This document shows positions 27,328 through 38,900 of a stretch of DNA of 64,000 nucleotides, one piece after another. The position numbers were made by a program, and so were the translations under genes. Within the stretch, counting starts at the first letter, position 1; every line of letters begins with the position of its first letter. Origin of the DNA: Aquila chrysaetos chrysaetos (lineage: Eukaryota; Chordata; Aves; Accipitriformes; Accipitridae); assembly GCF_900496995.4 (NCBI RefSeq), contig NC_044022.1:13468938-13532937 (forward strand). Direction: 5' to 3'. Below the pieces are notes generated by a model. That model was not told the origin of the DNA. It ran no database searches and saw only the letters and a list, made by a program, of their open reading frames with translations.

Positions 27328-27409
27328 GGAGCCGCCCGGCCGCCCGCACCCCGCCGCCGCCCGGCCGCCCCCCGGGCCGAGGAGATCACCGGCGCCCAGC
27401 CCTGCCCCG

Positions 27410-27422
27410 GGCCAGCATGACC
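27410..27422 (+). promoter_or_regulatory. PGR: Near-consensus ERE overlapping the PR-B start codon
   Basis: GGCCAGCATGACC matches the palindromic oestrogen response element GGTCAnnnTGACC at 9 of the 10 specified positions. The start codon ATG lies at 27417-27419 inside it. In rabbit PGR an oestrogen-responsive element is reported to overlap the initiation codon (from memory), so the position is as striking as the match. Oestrogen induction of PGR through ESR1 is well established. Use of this site here is inference. Confidence 0.6.
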
Positions 27423-28621
27423 GAGGTGAAGGCCAAGGAGCCCCGAGCGCCTCCGCCCGCCAGAGACGGGGCGGTCCTGCTGCAGGGCCAGCCCGGCCGA
27501 GACCCCTTCCGCAGGGAAGCGGAGGCCATCGACATCTCCCTGGACGGGCTGCTCTACCCCAAGAGCAGCGACGAGGAGGAGGAGGAGGACGAGGAGGCGG
27601 AGGAGGAGGCGCAGCCGCAGCCCGGGGAGGAGGAGGACCGGGACCGGGACCCCCTCTCGTACCGGCCGGGGAGCGGCTCCCTCTCGGACAAGGACTCCCT
27701 GGACACCGTCCTGGACACCCTCCTGGCGCCCGCGGCCCACGCCGGCCCCGCCGTGGCCGCGGCGCCCTGGCCCTTCTTCGGGGCGGTGGCCGCGGAGCCG
27801 CCCGGCGCCCCGGTGAGCCGCGGCCCCCCGCAGAAGGCGGGCGAAGCCGCCCCGGGGGCGCCCGGCCCCTCGCAGCCCCCGCCGCGGCCCGCCCCGCTCT
27901 GGCCGGCCGGCGACGCCCCGGCCGCCGCCGCTAAACCGCGGCCGGCGGGGGCGGGGGCCGGCGCGGAGGGTCCCGCCGCGGCCCCCAAGGCCGAGGCGCC
28001 CGGGCTGCCGGCGCTGCCCGGCGGCGGGGGCCGGCCGGCGGCGGCGGCGGGGGGGCCGCCGGGGCAGGAGTACCTGCACGTGCCCCTGCTGCCGCTCAAC
28101 TCGGCCTTCCTGGCCTCGCGCACGCGGCAGCTGCTGGACGTGGCGGAGGACGAGGGCGGCGGCGGCGGCGGCGGCGCGGGGCCGCGCCCCTCGCCCCCCG
28201 GCCCGGACCTGGCGGCGGGCTACCTCTACCCGCCGGCGGACGGCAAGGAGGGGCGCTTCGCCTACGGCGACTTCCAGCCCGCTCTGAAGATCAAGGAGGA
28301 GGGTCTCGGCTTCCCCGCCCCGTACCCGGGCGGCGGGGCCACCCCCGCGGCGGGCTGCGCCGACTACCCGCAGCCGCCGCGGGCCGGAGGGCAGGAGCTC
28401 CCGCTGGAGTGCGTCCTCTACAAGGCGGAGCCCACCCTCCCGGCCGGGGCCTACGGGCCGGCGGCGGCGGCGGCCGCCGACAGCCTGCCCTCCACCTCGG
28501 CCGCCCCGCCGGGCCTCTACCCGCCGCTGGGTCTCAACGGGCACCAGCCCCTGGGCTTCCCGGCGGCGGTGCTGAAGGAGGGCTTGCCCCAGCTGTGCCC
28601 GCCCTACCTCGGCTACGTTCG
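27417..28621 (+). CDS. PGR: PGR coding exon 1: N-terminal transactivation domain (residues 1-402)
   Basis: Encodes 401 full codons plus two bases of Arg402, ending in the donor CG|GTAAGG. The ATG at 27417 was chosen because it gives the family N-terminus MTEVKAKE, has A at -3, and is the first in-frame ATG after an in-frame TGA at 27252. Visible motifs: LxxLL boxes LDGLL (42-46) and LDTLL (99-103), both in the PR-B-specific part; an acidic tract at 52-77; the conserved segment LHVPLLPLNSAFLASRTRQL at 220-239; a Gly7 run (247-253); a SUMO consensus IKEE at Lys293, equivalent to human Lys388; and an Ala run at 349-354. The C-terminal stretch near LCPPYLGYVR is nearly identical to chicken. The PR-A initiator of chicken (Met128) aligns with Val133 (GTG, 27813-27815), and there is no other Met in this exon. 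Codons are extremely GC-rich, unlike the later exons. Confidence 0.97.
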
Positions 28622-29936
28622 GTAAGGCGGGCGGCGGCGGGCCCTGTCGCGCGGGTGCCCTCGCTGAGGCGACGGGCCGAGGGGCCGCGCCTTCTCCGCG
28701 GGGGAGCTTCGCGCCTTCTCCGCGGGGGAAGGGGCGGCCCTGCCGCGGGGGTGAGGGGTCGGTGCTCTGGGGGGGTGGCGGGGAGGTGTCTCTCGGAAGG
28801 TGCCGAGGCAAAGGCGGGCGAAGTTCTTACTCGTCGAAGCCCCCTTTGAATTTTCGGGCGGTAACCGAGTGCAGCCGCGTTTCCACGTTTGCTGTATTGT
28901 TTGCGGGTGTCCCGGGTCCGTGTGAGACCGGCACGACGTGCCCTTCGCGGCTGGCACCGCTCCCCATCTGTTCGGCAGGACAAGGCTCCGCGGGACGGTG
29001 CGTTTGTATCGCTGCGATGGTTCGGTGCCCGCTGATGTCGGAGCAAGGGACCGGCTCCAGAGGGGGGGAGCGGAGCGTTCTCCAGACTGTCCTGACTGAC
29101 AGCGAGACGATATGCATAAATACCTAAACGTTCTCCGAAGTATTATTCCCGATTTGGGGAAAAAAGTTAATTTCACACAAAAAAAGAAAACTGAAACACT
29201 TGCATATTGATGTGTTAGAATGAAATAGCTTACTGTCATGCCAAGACGCCGTGCGTTACCTAGAAATAGATGCAAAAATACGTATATGCAATGCTACAGT
29301 TTCAGCGGAAAGCCTCTGTTTTTGTAAACATAATGATTAAGTAGGTTAGTCTGTTTATTTTCTTGGAGAGAAATTCGGAAGTACTTTTCACTTTCTTCAG
29401 CATGCCCACCGTAGTTAGCTGTTGATGGGACTGCTGCAGCTGAATGGGAAGCGACAAATATTGAAGACTTTTCTAGCTGCCATGAAACTTAGTTATTTCC
29501 CATGTGAAAGAGGCTTTTGAAATTCAGTTGACATCTATCTGATTCTGTCTCTGTACCATTCTGTGTGCAGGGAAAAAAAGGGTATCAGTCAGTATGACTT
29601 CACCCACAAGAGCTGTTGATCTGAGGAAGATGAACGTTTTAATGAAGAGTTTCTAGATTGTACCTTTTTTAGCTAAAACGGATTAAAATGCACCTATGCT
29701 TTTTGCCCACTACTTGTTTAATGACTAGCCAGATGTTACAAATGTGCCTTTTACCCTAGTAGAGACAAACGCTTAAGCAGAAAGGCAGTCATACTTTGTT
29801 TTTTTCTTGTCCTTCTGTAGCTTGATTGCAAATTTAAAAAGGAAGCTTTTAATATAAAACTGGTTAATACAGCTAAGTAGTTAACTGTTGCAAAAAATAG
29901 ATATTTAATTTCTTTTAATTCTTTTTTCTTTTGAAG
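28622..29936 (+). other. PGR: PGR intron 1 (1315 nt)
   Basis: Donor GTAAGG, acceptor TTTTCTTTTGAAG. The first 440 bases belong to the CpG island and include a 20-bp direct repeat (28686-28705 and 28710-28729) and G-rich runs at about 28724-28790. The rest is AT-rich and shows nothing recognisable. Confidence 0.95.
28686..28729 (+). repeat. 20-bp GC-rich direct repeat in intron 1
   Basis: Two perfect copies of CGCGCCTTCTCCGCGGGGGA at 28686-28705 and 28710-28729, separated by 4 nt and starting 64 nt after the exon 1 donor. G-rich runs follow down to about 28790. Confidence 0.85.
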
Positions 29937-30088
29937 GCCAGATACAGAAACCAGCCAAAGTTCTCAGTACAGTTTTGAATCGCTACCCCAGAAGATTTGT
30001 CTCATCTGCGGTGATGAGGCTTCTGGTTGCCACTATGGAGTACTTACCTGTGGGAGTTGTAAAGTCTTCTTTAAAAGGGCAATGGAAG
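29937..30088 (+). CDS. PGR: PGR coding exon 2: first zinc finger of the DNA-binding domain
   Basis: 152 nt, phase-linked CG|G (Arg402) at the left and G|GG (Gly453) at the right, donor GTACTA. The first zinc finger is built by Cys423, Cys426, Cys440 and Cys443. The P-box reads CGSCKV, with Gly441, Ser442 and Val445, the set that makes PR, GR, AR and MR recognise AGAACA half-sites rather than oestrogen elements. Met451 in KRAMEG (ATG 30082-30084) is the first methionine after Met1 and corresponds to the start proposed for the human PR-C form. Sequence and length match the family exactly. Confidence 0.98.
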
Positions 30089-31116
30089 GTACTATATGAT
30101 GCCATTGTTCCTACTTATCTGAAATATATCTTTCTAGGCACTGCTAAGGACATACTGTTTATTTATTGCCGATCTTTTAAAATATCATCACTGTAGTCAC
30201 GTTTTTTGTTTTGGCAACTGTTTAAATATTACGGTGAATACTGACTAAATTCATTCTTAATTGATTTTGCTAGTGTTATTTGTTTTACTTTAATTATTTG
30301 CTATTTATTATTTACTGTTTATCAGTTAGTCTTTCTGAGTAGGCAGAGTTTCATAAAAACCTTGTGTATTACACAATTTTTTTAAAAAAGTGTAAATGCT
30401 ATTCAAAGGAAAATTTTGTGGGTATGAACTAATGATAGGCAGATACGAATTTATTTTGGCTTCATTCTCTTTTTGAAGTCGTGGAATTTTTCTTGCTTGC
30501 AAGATGCAGAATTCGGCTTCCTGAGAATTATGGAAGTATTTCAAGTTTCACTGAACTATTTCAAGTCATAATAATAATAAATGGGTTTGACTTTTGTTCC
30601 AAATAGCCATTAAATTACAAAGTCAAGCTGCAGGTTTAATAAATCAGTAGCAATACCTATGTTTATTTTTTTCTTTTTGGATTATATTATATGCCTTGTC
30701 CACTGAGATTTTAAATATGAATACAAGAGCAGGTTGTTTTATATAGTTCAACTGATGAAGCAGTGAAACAAAGCATTCTACATTTTATGCTTTGTCTCCT
30801 TTTCTGATTTTTATCTGATCCTGTCAGAACTAGGATTTTCAAATTTCTGCTCCATATACCTAATGAAACCATTGTTACAATGTATAGGATTGCTTAAAAT
30901 AAAAAAATTGCATCATGTATTTTCTTGTTGTGATACATAGTTTATTCAACTTTATAGAGTTTATTTCTTCAAATGAAAAGGGGAATATTGGAAAATTAAA
31001 AGCTTAGCAAAGTAATGTAGTTAGAATTTTTGTTTCAGTATCCTATTACTTTCTACTTTAAGCATATGCTCGTGTTCTTCCTTTATCATACTAGATACTT
31101 GCAAAGTGATAACACT

Positions 31117-31155
31117 AGACTAGGTGGGCTAGATGAACTTTTGAGCTAGTGCCCC
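31117..31155 (+). mobile_element. Possible ancient CR1/L3-like remnant
   Basis: The motif GACTAGGTGGGCTAGATGAA resembles the tail region of old amniote CR1/L3-type elements, whose usual form is GTGGGCTAGATGGACC followed by TTTGGTCTGACCCAGTATGG. The piece is short and diverged, so a chance match is possible. Confidence 0.35.
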
Positions 31156-34100
31156 ATTTTCTCTAATAGGTTTAATGGGATTCATGAGAAAGCCATTAGA
31201 AACATACGTGTTAGGCTGCAAGGAAAACTCTTGGCTCTTAAGTCACTTACAGGAATGCATTTAAGTTTCACTGGCTGTGCTAACGGGTCTCTTGTTTGGC
31301 TTCACATTTTTGGCGGTGTTTCTTTTGGTAAATCAGCCATATACTTTTAAAAAAAAGTCAGGGAGCTGAAGTTTTAAGGATGAGTGTAGTGTAATTTATG
31401 AGTGCCATATTTTAAAATAAGTTTTATTATTTGCTTTTCACCTAAACAGTAATATTTTAGTGTTTTATTTGAATTTGATTCTATCATTTTTGAATTTCAT
31501 TGCTTTTCCTGAACTAGTGTCCAGTTGTGTTTGTACAGCAGGTGAACCTGCTCAAAACCATATCTTATTACTGTTTGGCATAAATATGTTCGTGATAAAT
31601 ATTAAGAAGCCATATAAATTGGTAGTAGGAACACCTTAAAGTTGTTTTGACTGATTATTTCATCAATCTTTGTATTTGCAGAATCTTACCACATCAAGAA
31701 TATAGACATACAGAGAAGTGAGAGGTCAATACAGTTACACAAACAAAAGGCTTATGTTTTACATAGCAACGTCATACTTTCAGTTTTTAAATTATTCAAA
31801 AAACTGAGAGTATGGTGAGGAAGTGTGTTTGGGTTTTTTAGTAAGAATATTCAAAGAATGGACAACTATCTCAGAAACCTGAATATAGAAAGAAAAAATA
31901 CAGGTTATTGCGTCTTATGGGAAGGAATGACAAGCATGAGCAAGATGAACAAATACAGTTACCAGATTTTGTGTAGAAAGTGCAAGTCTACAGAGAGTTC
32001 CTTAAAGAGATGGACTTCTTATTTTAGTGGAAGCATAGGATATAATTACTAGCATTGAAATAATCCCATGTATGGATAGATACTTGATTTCATTTAGAAT
32101 TAAAGTACTTTTTTGCTTATTTCTTATCAGACATAAAGGTGACAAATTACTCTTCTGTAAGAAGCAGGAGAATATTTTTATTGGAAATGCAATAGAAAAT
32201 AGAGATGGAAAAATTCACGGTGGCAATTGTATAAACGTGAGACATTTTTCTTATGTAAAATGTCCCCCTGGCCATGATTTCTTTGAGTGGGACTGCATTA
32301 TTTACCTTTTTGAATTTTTAGTACTGCTACAGACATGTGGGGTTTTTTAATAATAATTCATGCAAATAATATGTTAAATTTTGTAAGTGGAAATTGACAA
32401 TCAAAACTCTACTTTTCATATACTTTCCATAAAGTACTGATCACTGTGAGAAATTAAAACACGATTGGAAAGAAATGGCTTTTGCAAGTTCGTGGATTTT
32501 CTATATTTCGAGATCTTTTTAGTATGTTATGAAGTTTTCAAGTGCTTAGATGACATGGTACATAATATAGTGGTATTAAATTTGTTGGAAAATGTCAATT
32601 TTCTATTTTAATTATTTCTGTAATCTCATATATGTTGGCTGTTTCAAATCTAATAGCCTCTGTAATTTTTTTCACAGAAATTGTCCTATTCATACACCAT
32701 TTATTTTACTCTCCCTTAGTGTGTGGAAAATACTGTGTTGGTTAAATGCTTCCTTTGGGATAAAATGGACTGTTACCTTATCCAGAAAACTCCATTTTCC
32801 ATCTCTAATATTTTTGAAGAAACCCCAGAGCTTGTTTAAAATACTCAGAGCGAAGAATCATTTAAAACTGTATAGGCAAACCTAGAAATGTTTCTGTACT
32901 ATGATTGAGTATAACTGGTAGATACACATACAGCTTGATAGGGGGTCAGAACTGTGTGAGGATCACTAAGATGAAAGTGTAGATTTAGAATTAAATTATT
33001 TAGAATGTTTGTTGGCAATGAATTCTTGAGTATATATGATTTGGTAAATGTTTTCTGTCTTTTGGGTTCTTGGCTCCCCATACGTGGCTATATATGCAAA
33101 GAAAAGAATGGTGTTAATTCAATAAGCATATTTTACTCTAAGCAGAGTCTTGAAGTAGGTTAAACAAAAATGCAAGTCCTTTTTTGGGGAAACTAGTATA
33201 GCAGGTACAAAAGAAGTTAGTGCTGGAAGTGGGGAGGAGAAAAGGGAGAAAGATACTGTTTTGTTTCAGCAAACATTTAGTTGCATTTAGAGGTTGTACA
33301 TTTTCTGTTGCTCCCTTACAAAGAACTGATTTGCTACTCAGTTGATTCACTTAATGTACAAACAAATTACAAGGCTTTTTAAAAATGCTTTAAAGATCTC
33401 ATTTGGGTATAATGAAAATAACAAAAATTACTGTTATTTATATTCAGTTAAGAAATCTGAAGAGACAAAATCAGATTCAGTATGCTGATGGGATGGATAG
33501 TGCCGTTCCTTTCAGTGAGCTGAGAGTGACAAGCAGTTTGGAGTTTGCAATCAGAAAAAATTCAGAAATAATATTTTAAATGCTTTCAAATATGTAGAAT
33601 TACTATATTTGCAAAGTAATTTGCTGTTGATGATCAGGCATTATTTAAGTGCTACTGATATATCTCGTTCATGGTAACAGAAATAAGGTATAATATTTCT
33701 AATGAGGCTTTAGGAGAATGAAGATTAAGAACTGAACTCGTACTTTTTTAGCACTAAATTGTCAAATGGTCATTAGTGATGTACCTTCATGTAAAACCAT
33801 GCAGGGCAACCATGATCAAAATGCTTGTGTAACACCATGGTAAATTTCTGTCCTGAACAGGAACCCAGGGTGTGGAGTTTTGGGATTCTGGAGTTACACT
33901 GTTGCTAACACGTGGTTTCCTGGTGGCCTGCATTCTTGCCTTTTTGTTGAAAGCACCTCCTTTGGAGTAGTTTTACTAATGAAAAATTAAAATTACCAAA
34001 TTCTGAAAAAAATTCCAAGTGCTGTGTTTCCTATATAAAGCCCCACTTCTTATTTTTGTTCTATATTTATATATGCACTTCGTTTATATTATTGACATCT

Positions 34101-35934
34101 AATGAAAAGTAGTTGCCCAAACCTGAAGAGTTTGAGGCCAACATAAATACATGATACTGCAGCAGATGGGTCAGAAACTAACTCTTGGTTTGTTTAAATA
34201 ACTGGGACCCTATGACAAAATTGATCAAATGATTGATCATATAGAAGATTTGTATAGTTCTAATATGTGCTTCAAGCTCAGGGTAACAGCTCTGTGCAGA
34301 TAATAGCATCAGGGAACAAGCTCAGCCATATGTAGTAGATAACATTTAACTGACGAAGGGTGAACTTTTCTTCTCTCTGAGACGTGAATTTGGCAAACTC
34401 TACCTGACAGAAAGTAGGGTTTCCACAAGAGTTTTCACTGTCTGTATATGGAGAGGTACCGTGGAGGAAAGTGGAGGAATTAAAGATGAGCTACATCTAC
34501 ACAGTAAGAAGGCTGACCATGACTTCAACCAAACTTTGTCATAACGTTTATCTGACTTGTGTTACGTATAGGCAGTTTTGTGATGACAGTGCGATTCACT
34601 AAGTAAGTAGTGAAATATTATGCATAAGGAAAATTGTTGGTCTAAACAGTTGTGCTTTTCTGTAGTTTAAGAATGTAAAATGGCACAGAATGCCAAATAT
34701 TTTTGAAAATGCCAACCACTAATAGAAAACCTTCTTTGAAAATGGAGTGAAATGCAATACTATAGTGACCCTTTTGGCTGTGAAATTGATGAGGTGGATG
34801 TAAGAAGTTCCTTTTTCTCCTGACTTCGCAGGGATTTCTAATTTTTAATCCAACTTTCCAGGCTGGATCTTGGGATCAGAATTTGGTACTATAAACCTGA
34901 TAGTGATGAAAGGTTCATGAAGCAGAAAACATACAAACGTACAAAGCATATATATGGCAAGTTGAGAGATTAAAATAACTTAATATAACAGATGTAGTAT
35001 TATTAAAGCTCTTTTATTTTGCACATGACCAAAATGTGTTAATGTACAGTAAGCCAGGTGTATTTCCGAATTCAAATATACAAAGTTACTTCACTGAGGG
35101 TCCTAAAATTCAAGTAGCAAATGTCACTTTTGTGAAAACAAAGAATTTGCATCATGAAAAGAGAAAGAAGAAAATCTGTACTGATACATAATTATTTATT
35201 TTCATCATACTTCTGACTTCAAAAGTATTTATTGTTCAGCCATTTGACAAACATTAATTTGATGAATTGATTCGTGTGAGGCACAACAACTGAGTGAGCT
35301 AAGATTGCATTCATTCTAGTACTTTGGCTATTGTTCTAATGCTGGGCTTCCTACTACTCTCATTGTGACTTATTACTGGTTTCCTGATAGACATGACTTA
35401 GAACATAATGAGCTGCAGAAATGTGAATTTCTAAAATTACTTAACTTTATGTAGAATTTTAGAAACAGAATCGAATATTACATTAAACATCTTTTCAGCT
35501 GAAATAAAAGCTATTTCATGTAGTGTAAAACTGCATGCTTTAAAGAGCACCAGCAACTGACTGCTCAGTGTTGCTGATAGTCCTCTGTTCTAACTTCACA
35601 TGTGCACGATGTGAGTAACCTGAGCTGCTCGTCTTAAGTTCACTTTACAGTGAGGGGAGAGAAACAGGAAATTTTAGGAAGTAATTCACTGACTTTTTTA
35701 AAATATCTACTTGGAATGAAAATAACAGTACTCTAACAGTAACTGTTTCTCAGCACTGAGAATAAAGGAGTGTTGGTTGAGGATGTACACTGCATTTGGT
35801 GATATGAATCCCACCCATATCACCCAGGTAGCCAATACATTTCTGTAGTATATAAAATAAATATATAAAATACTTCATATTACTTTTTTTTAAGTATTAT
35901 AAAGTATTATCTATACAAAGTATTACATATTATT

Positions 35935-35987
35935 ACTGTATTATTTTATATATAAAATATACTGTATTATTTTATATATAAAATAAT
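35935..35987. repeat. AT-rich 26-bp tandem repeat with internal palindrome
   Basis: The unit starting ACTGTATTATTTTATATATA occurs at 35935-35960 and again from 35961. Each copy contains the perfect palindrome TTTTATATATAAAA. The surrounding 35860-36040 is almost pure A/T. Confidence 0.8.
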
Positions 35988-38900
35988 ATTTTAAATATTA
36001 AAATACTTATAAATTATGTAAGTATATTAAATGTAATTATTTATAGTCAAACTGTTATCTGCTAAAAATAGATTTAGGTTTGACAGTGTCCATCTCCTTA
36101 AGCTGTGTATCTGTTCCACAGTACTGATGATGTACTAGTAAGACGTGGTTCTTTAGAAACTACTGAGTGGAAAGACTTAACAAATGCTATGTTACAATCT
36201 GCCATCACATGTAGTGATATATGGCTGGACTTTAGAGGTTTCTTGGTTATACCCAGTCACAACTCCTGCATTTTCACAAGTGGCTGTTGCTTAATATCAG
36301 TTAACATCTGAGCACATTTCAACAACCTGGAATCTTATGCAGTTAAAACACAGAAAGAGTTACATGCAGACATTGAGATCCAGGAGAATATTACCCTATT
36401 CTTGTCCTATTGTTATGATACCATCTTCCCTTATACTCAAAGACAATATTTTATGTGAGATTTTGTTTCACCAAGCTGTAGACATTTACAACGTGGACAT
36501 CTGTATTTGGCCTAACCACTTTAAATGTCCTTTGGAGAGCAATAGGCTATTAAAGAACCAAATTTTAGACATCTGCTCAAGATAAATTACATCCTAAAGT
36601 GCCTGTTTTTCTCTCGTGCCCAAGAACGGAGTGTATGCTACTTGTTTTGATGGATGTCTGCACTTCAGAATCTAATTAATCAAATGAATCCCCTCTTTAC
36701 TGTTTTTCAGCAGTTTATTGTCCATTGGCTGTTTAGATCAACAGGCAGCAATATCTGGTTTTTTTGCACATTGTCTTTTTCTGCTACTAATGTTTTTGGT
36801 TTTTTCTACCGTTATTACTCTTAGAGCGAGTGACCCTGTTCCACTGGTTCAGTTGTAGGACAAGTCAAGGAATAAGAGGAAAATACATATAAAAAACTTA
36901 CTATGGCAAAGTGCTGTGATACTTTCACTGAAATTGTGATGACGGGATGACTGAAATACAAATATAATCCTTGTTATGTTGGTAGAAGAATATAACACTC
37001 AGGGATCAGAAGAAGAACAAATGGTACTTTAATGATGTATACCTCTAAAATAGTTGGAGTGTTTTTAAAGTAGGTTTTCTGTTCATATCCCATGTTCTAT
37101 ATTTATAGGAAATAGACCCCTTACTGACAAAAAAGCTGACCATTCCATCATTTTACATATTTATACCACTGATGCAGTTAATTACTTAAAAATGGTGACC
37201 AAGGAGCAATTGTGACACAGTGCCATAAAAAGAATTGGAAATACTGACTTGTAGAAGCCAGCATCTCATTCTGAAAGGTATTAGCTGTGAAAAATTTTTT
37301 ACTGTTGTCCGTTCCCCTATTTAGACTCAAAGACTTTATGCCTTTCAAGACATTACAGTGGTAAACAATCTAGGCAAACCCACTGAAAATCAATATGAAA
37401 CAGTAATCCTCATTTTGCAGTTAAGATAGTTTCTGTGAAATAGGACTTAATTTTGCTTCATTTTGTTTTTCTGTGGTTTTTTCTTGTTGGAAATGGTGGA
37501 ACAGACAGGGAAATTAAAAAGATTAAAAAACAGGATTGTAGCTCTGTTCAGGAATGAATGAATACAGGATAGCTACATTTAATTGTTCTGTTTTGTAGAT
37601 ATCATAAAACCAATGTGCTCAGGTTGCTGTCTGGAGAAGTGATTTTGGAAGGAAAAAGACAATGGTGTTGCAGGATTCACAGCAAAAGGCAGGAAGATTT
37701 TGAGATCAGGATACAAGAGAAGGAAAGAGTCAGTCAAGGATGTTGCAAACGTTGGAAGTGGTTTGTTGAAGTGAAGGAAAGCAGTGCAAGATATATGGTG
37801 GTTTGAAAATGTGCTTCCCTTCTAGAGAAACCAATTTTGTTTGATCCATTTAGGAAAAGAAAAAACTGACAGAGGACTGTAAGATTACATGCTTAAAACC
37901 AGCAGACAACGGAATGGAAGAATACCGAAAGTTTGTTCTAAGTAGAATTACGTCAAAAATTACTTGTAAATCTGTTCACCAAAGCAAAATACACTCTAAA
38001 AAAATACTAGGTTTGACTTAGGAATGAACATTTTATGGTTTTACATTCTTTTTGAACAAAACATTTTTACTCAGCCCTCTTTTTCATCACATGTAATTAG
38101 GGCAAAGGAATGAAAGACTAGCTTCACAAAGATGAAGGAATTACTAGTACCTCTTATAATCTCAAACCCCATCACTGAGTACGTAAGGCAGTCACAGGGG
38201 ATATGAGAGCTATGTTCGTTCTCTCCAAAGCCTGAAGGGAGTCAAACACACCTTTCTCTCCTTGCAGCCCTGACCACCAAGCTGTTGGGTGACTTGGGAT
38301 GCAATTGTTCTTTATTGTTTTCACTTTGAACTATATTATTGTGAAGAAAGGAATTCCACATTATTTCGGCTAGAAGAAGATTCCAGGATGGAAGATATTC
38401 ACAAGTCATTCTGCTATCCACTCTTTGCCCTCTTTGGTCCATTGAATCCTAAATTCTTTGCTGTGAAGCAGATTTGCATCAGTAGCAGGTCTTTATACCA
38501 GTATAGACTACAGAGTAGTGGTCAGGACACCTGCTTAAGAGTTGGGAAATAAGAATTTTATTTCAATGGGCAAAGAGGGAAATTGAAAGCGAGTCCCCCA
38601 CTAACTACTGCGCTTTTTAACAAAAGATTATGCATGGTAAGGTCAGTGGGGGATGTGTTTTTTGTTAAGTTGTTAGAGTCTTAAGTCTCACTTTAGGGAC
38701 TCTTATTGTTAGCACAGAAATGAAATTGGTATTACATGATTAAAAAACATTTGAGATGTGTGGAATCTTGGAGACTGTAATTGCCTGTAATGGCATACAG
38801 GGACACAAAGTGTATTTTCAGTATTACAAACTGTGTAGTATAGATTCCTGGTTCTCCAAGACTGAAGCTCATGTAAACCCACATAGTGAGAGGTAAACTC

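Larger units (their letters stand above)
26560..29060. promoter_or_regulatory. PGR: CpG island: PGR promoter, 5' UTR and exon 1
   Basis: GC content and CpG frequency jump sharply at about 26560 and fall back by about 29060. The island spans the presumed promoter, the 5' leader, all of coding exon 1 and the first 440 bases of intron 1. I found no TATA box at a convincing position, which fits the TATA-less, CpG-rich PGR promoters of mammals. GC-box (Sp1/KLF type) sequences are present, for example GGGGCGGGC at 26988. The transcription start cannot be fixed from sequence. In human PGR it lies roughly 740 nt before the PR-B start codon, which would correspond to about 26670 here if conserved. Stop codons are scarce in such DNA, so long shadow frames occur on both strands. 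Confidence 0.85.

Noticed and set aside
27324..27416. In-frame extension of PGR upstream of Met1 from a GTG
   Set aside because: There is no in-frame ATG between the in-frame TGA at 27252 and the ATG at 27417. The extension does not match the family, and the ATG at 27417 gives the conserved MTEVK start.
26430..28811. 793-codon open frame on the minus strand across the PGR CpG island
   Set aside because: It is antisense to PGR exon 1 and open because GC-rich DNA has few stop codons. The translation is low-complexity Arg/Gly/Ala/Pro with no recognisable domain. Other 100-250-codon frames in the same interval are shadows for the same reason.
29975..30196. 73-codon frame over exon 2
   Set aside because: It is in the wrong frame relative to the zinc-finger reading frame and is a shadow of PGR exon 2.
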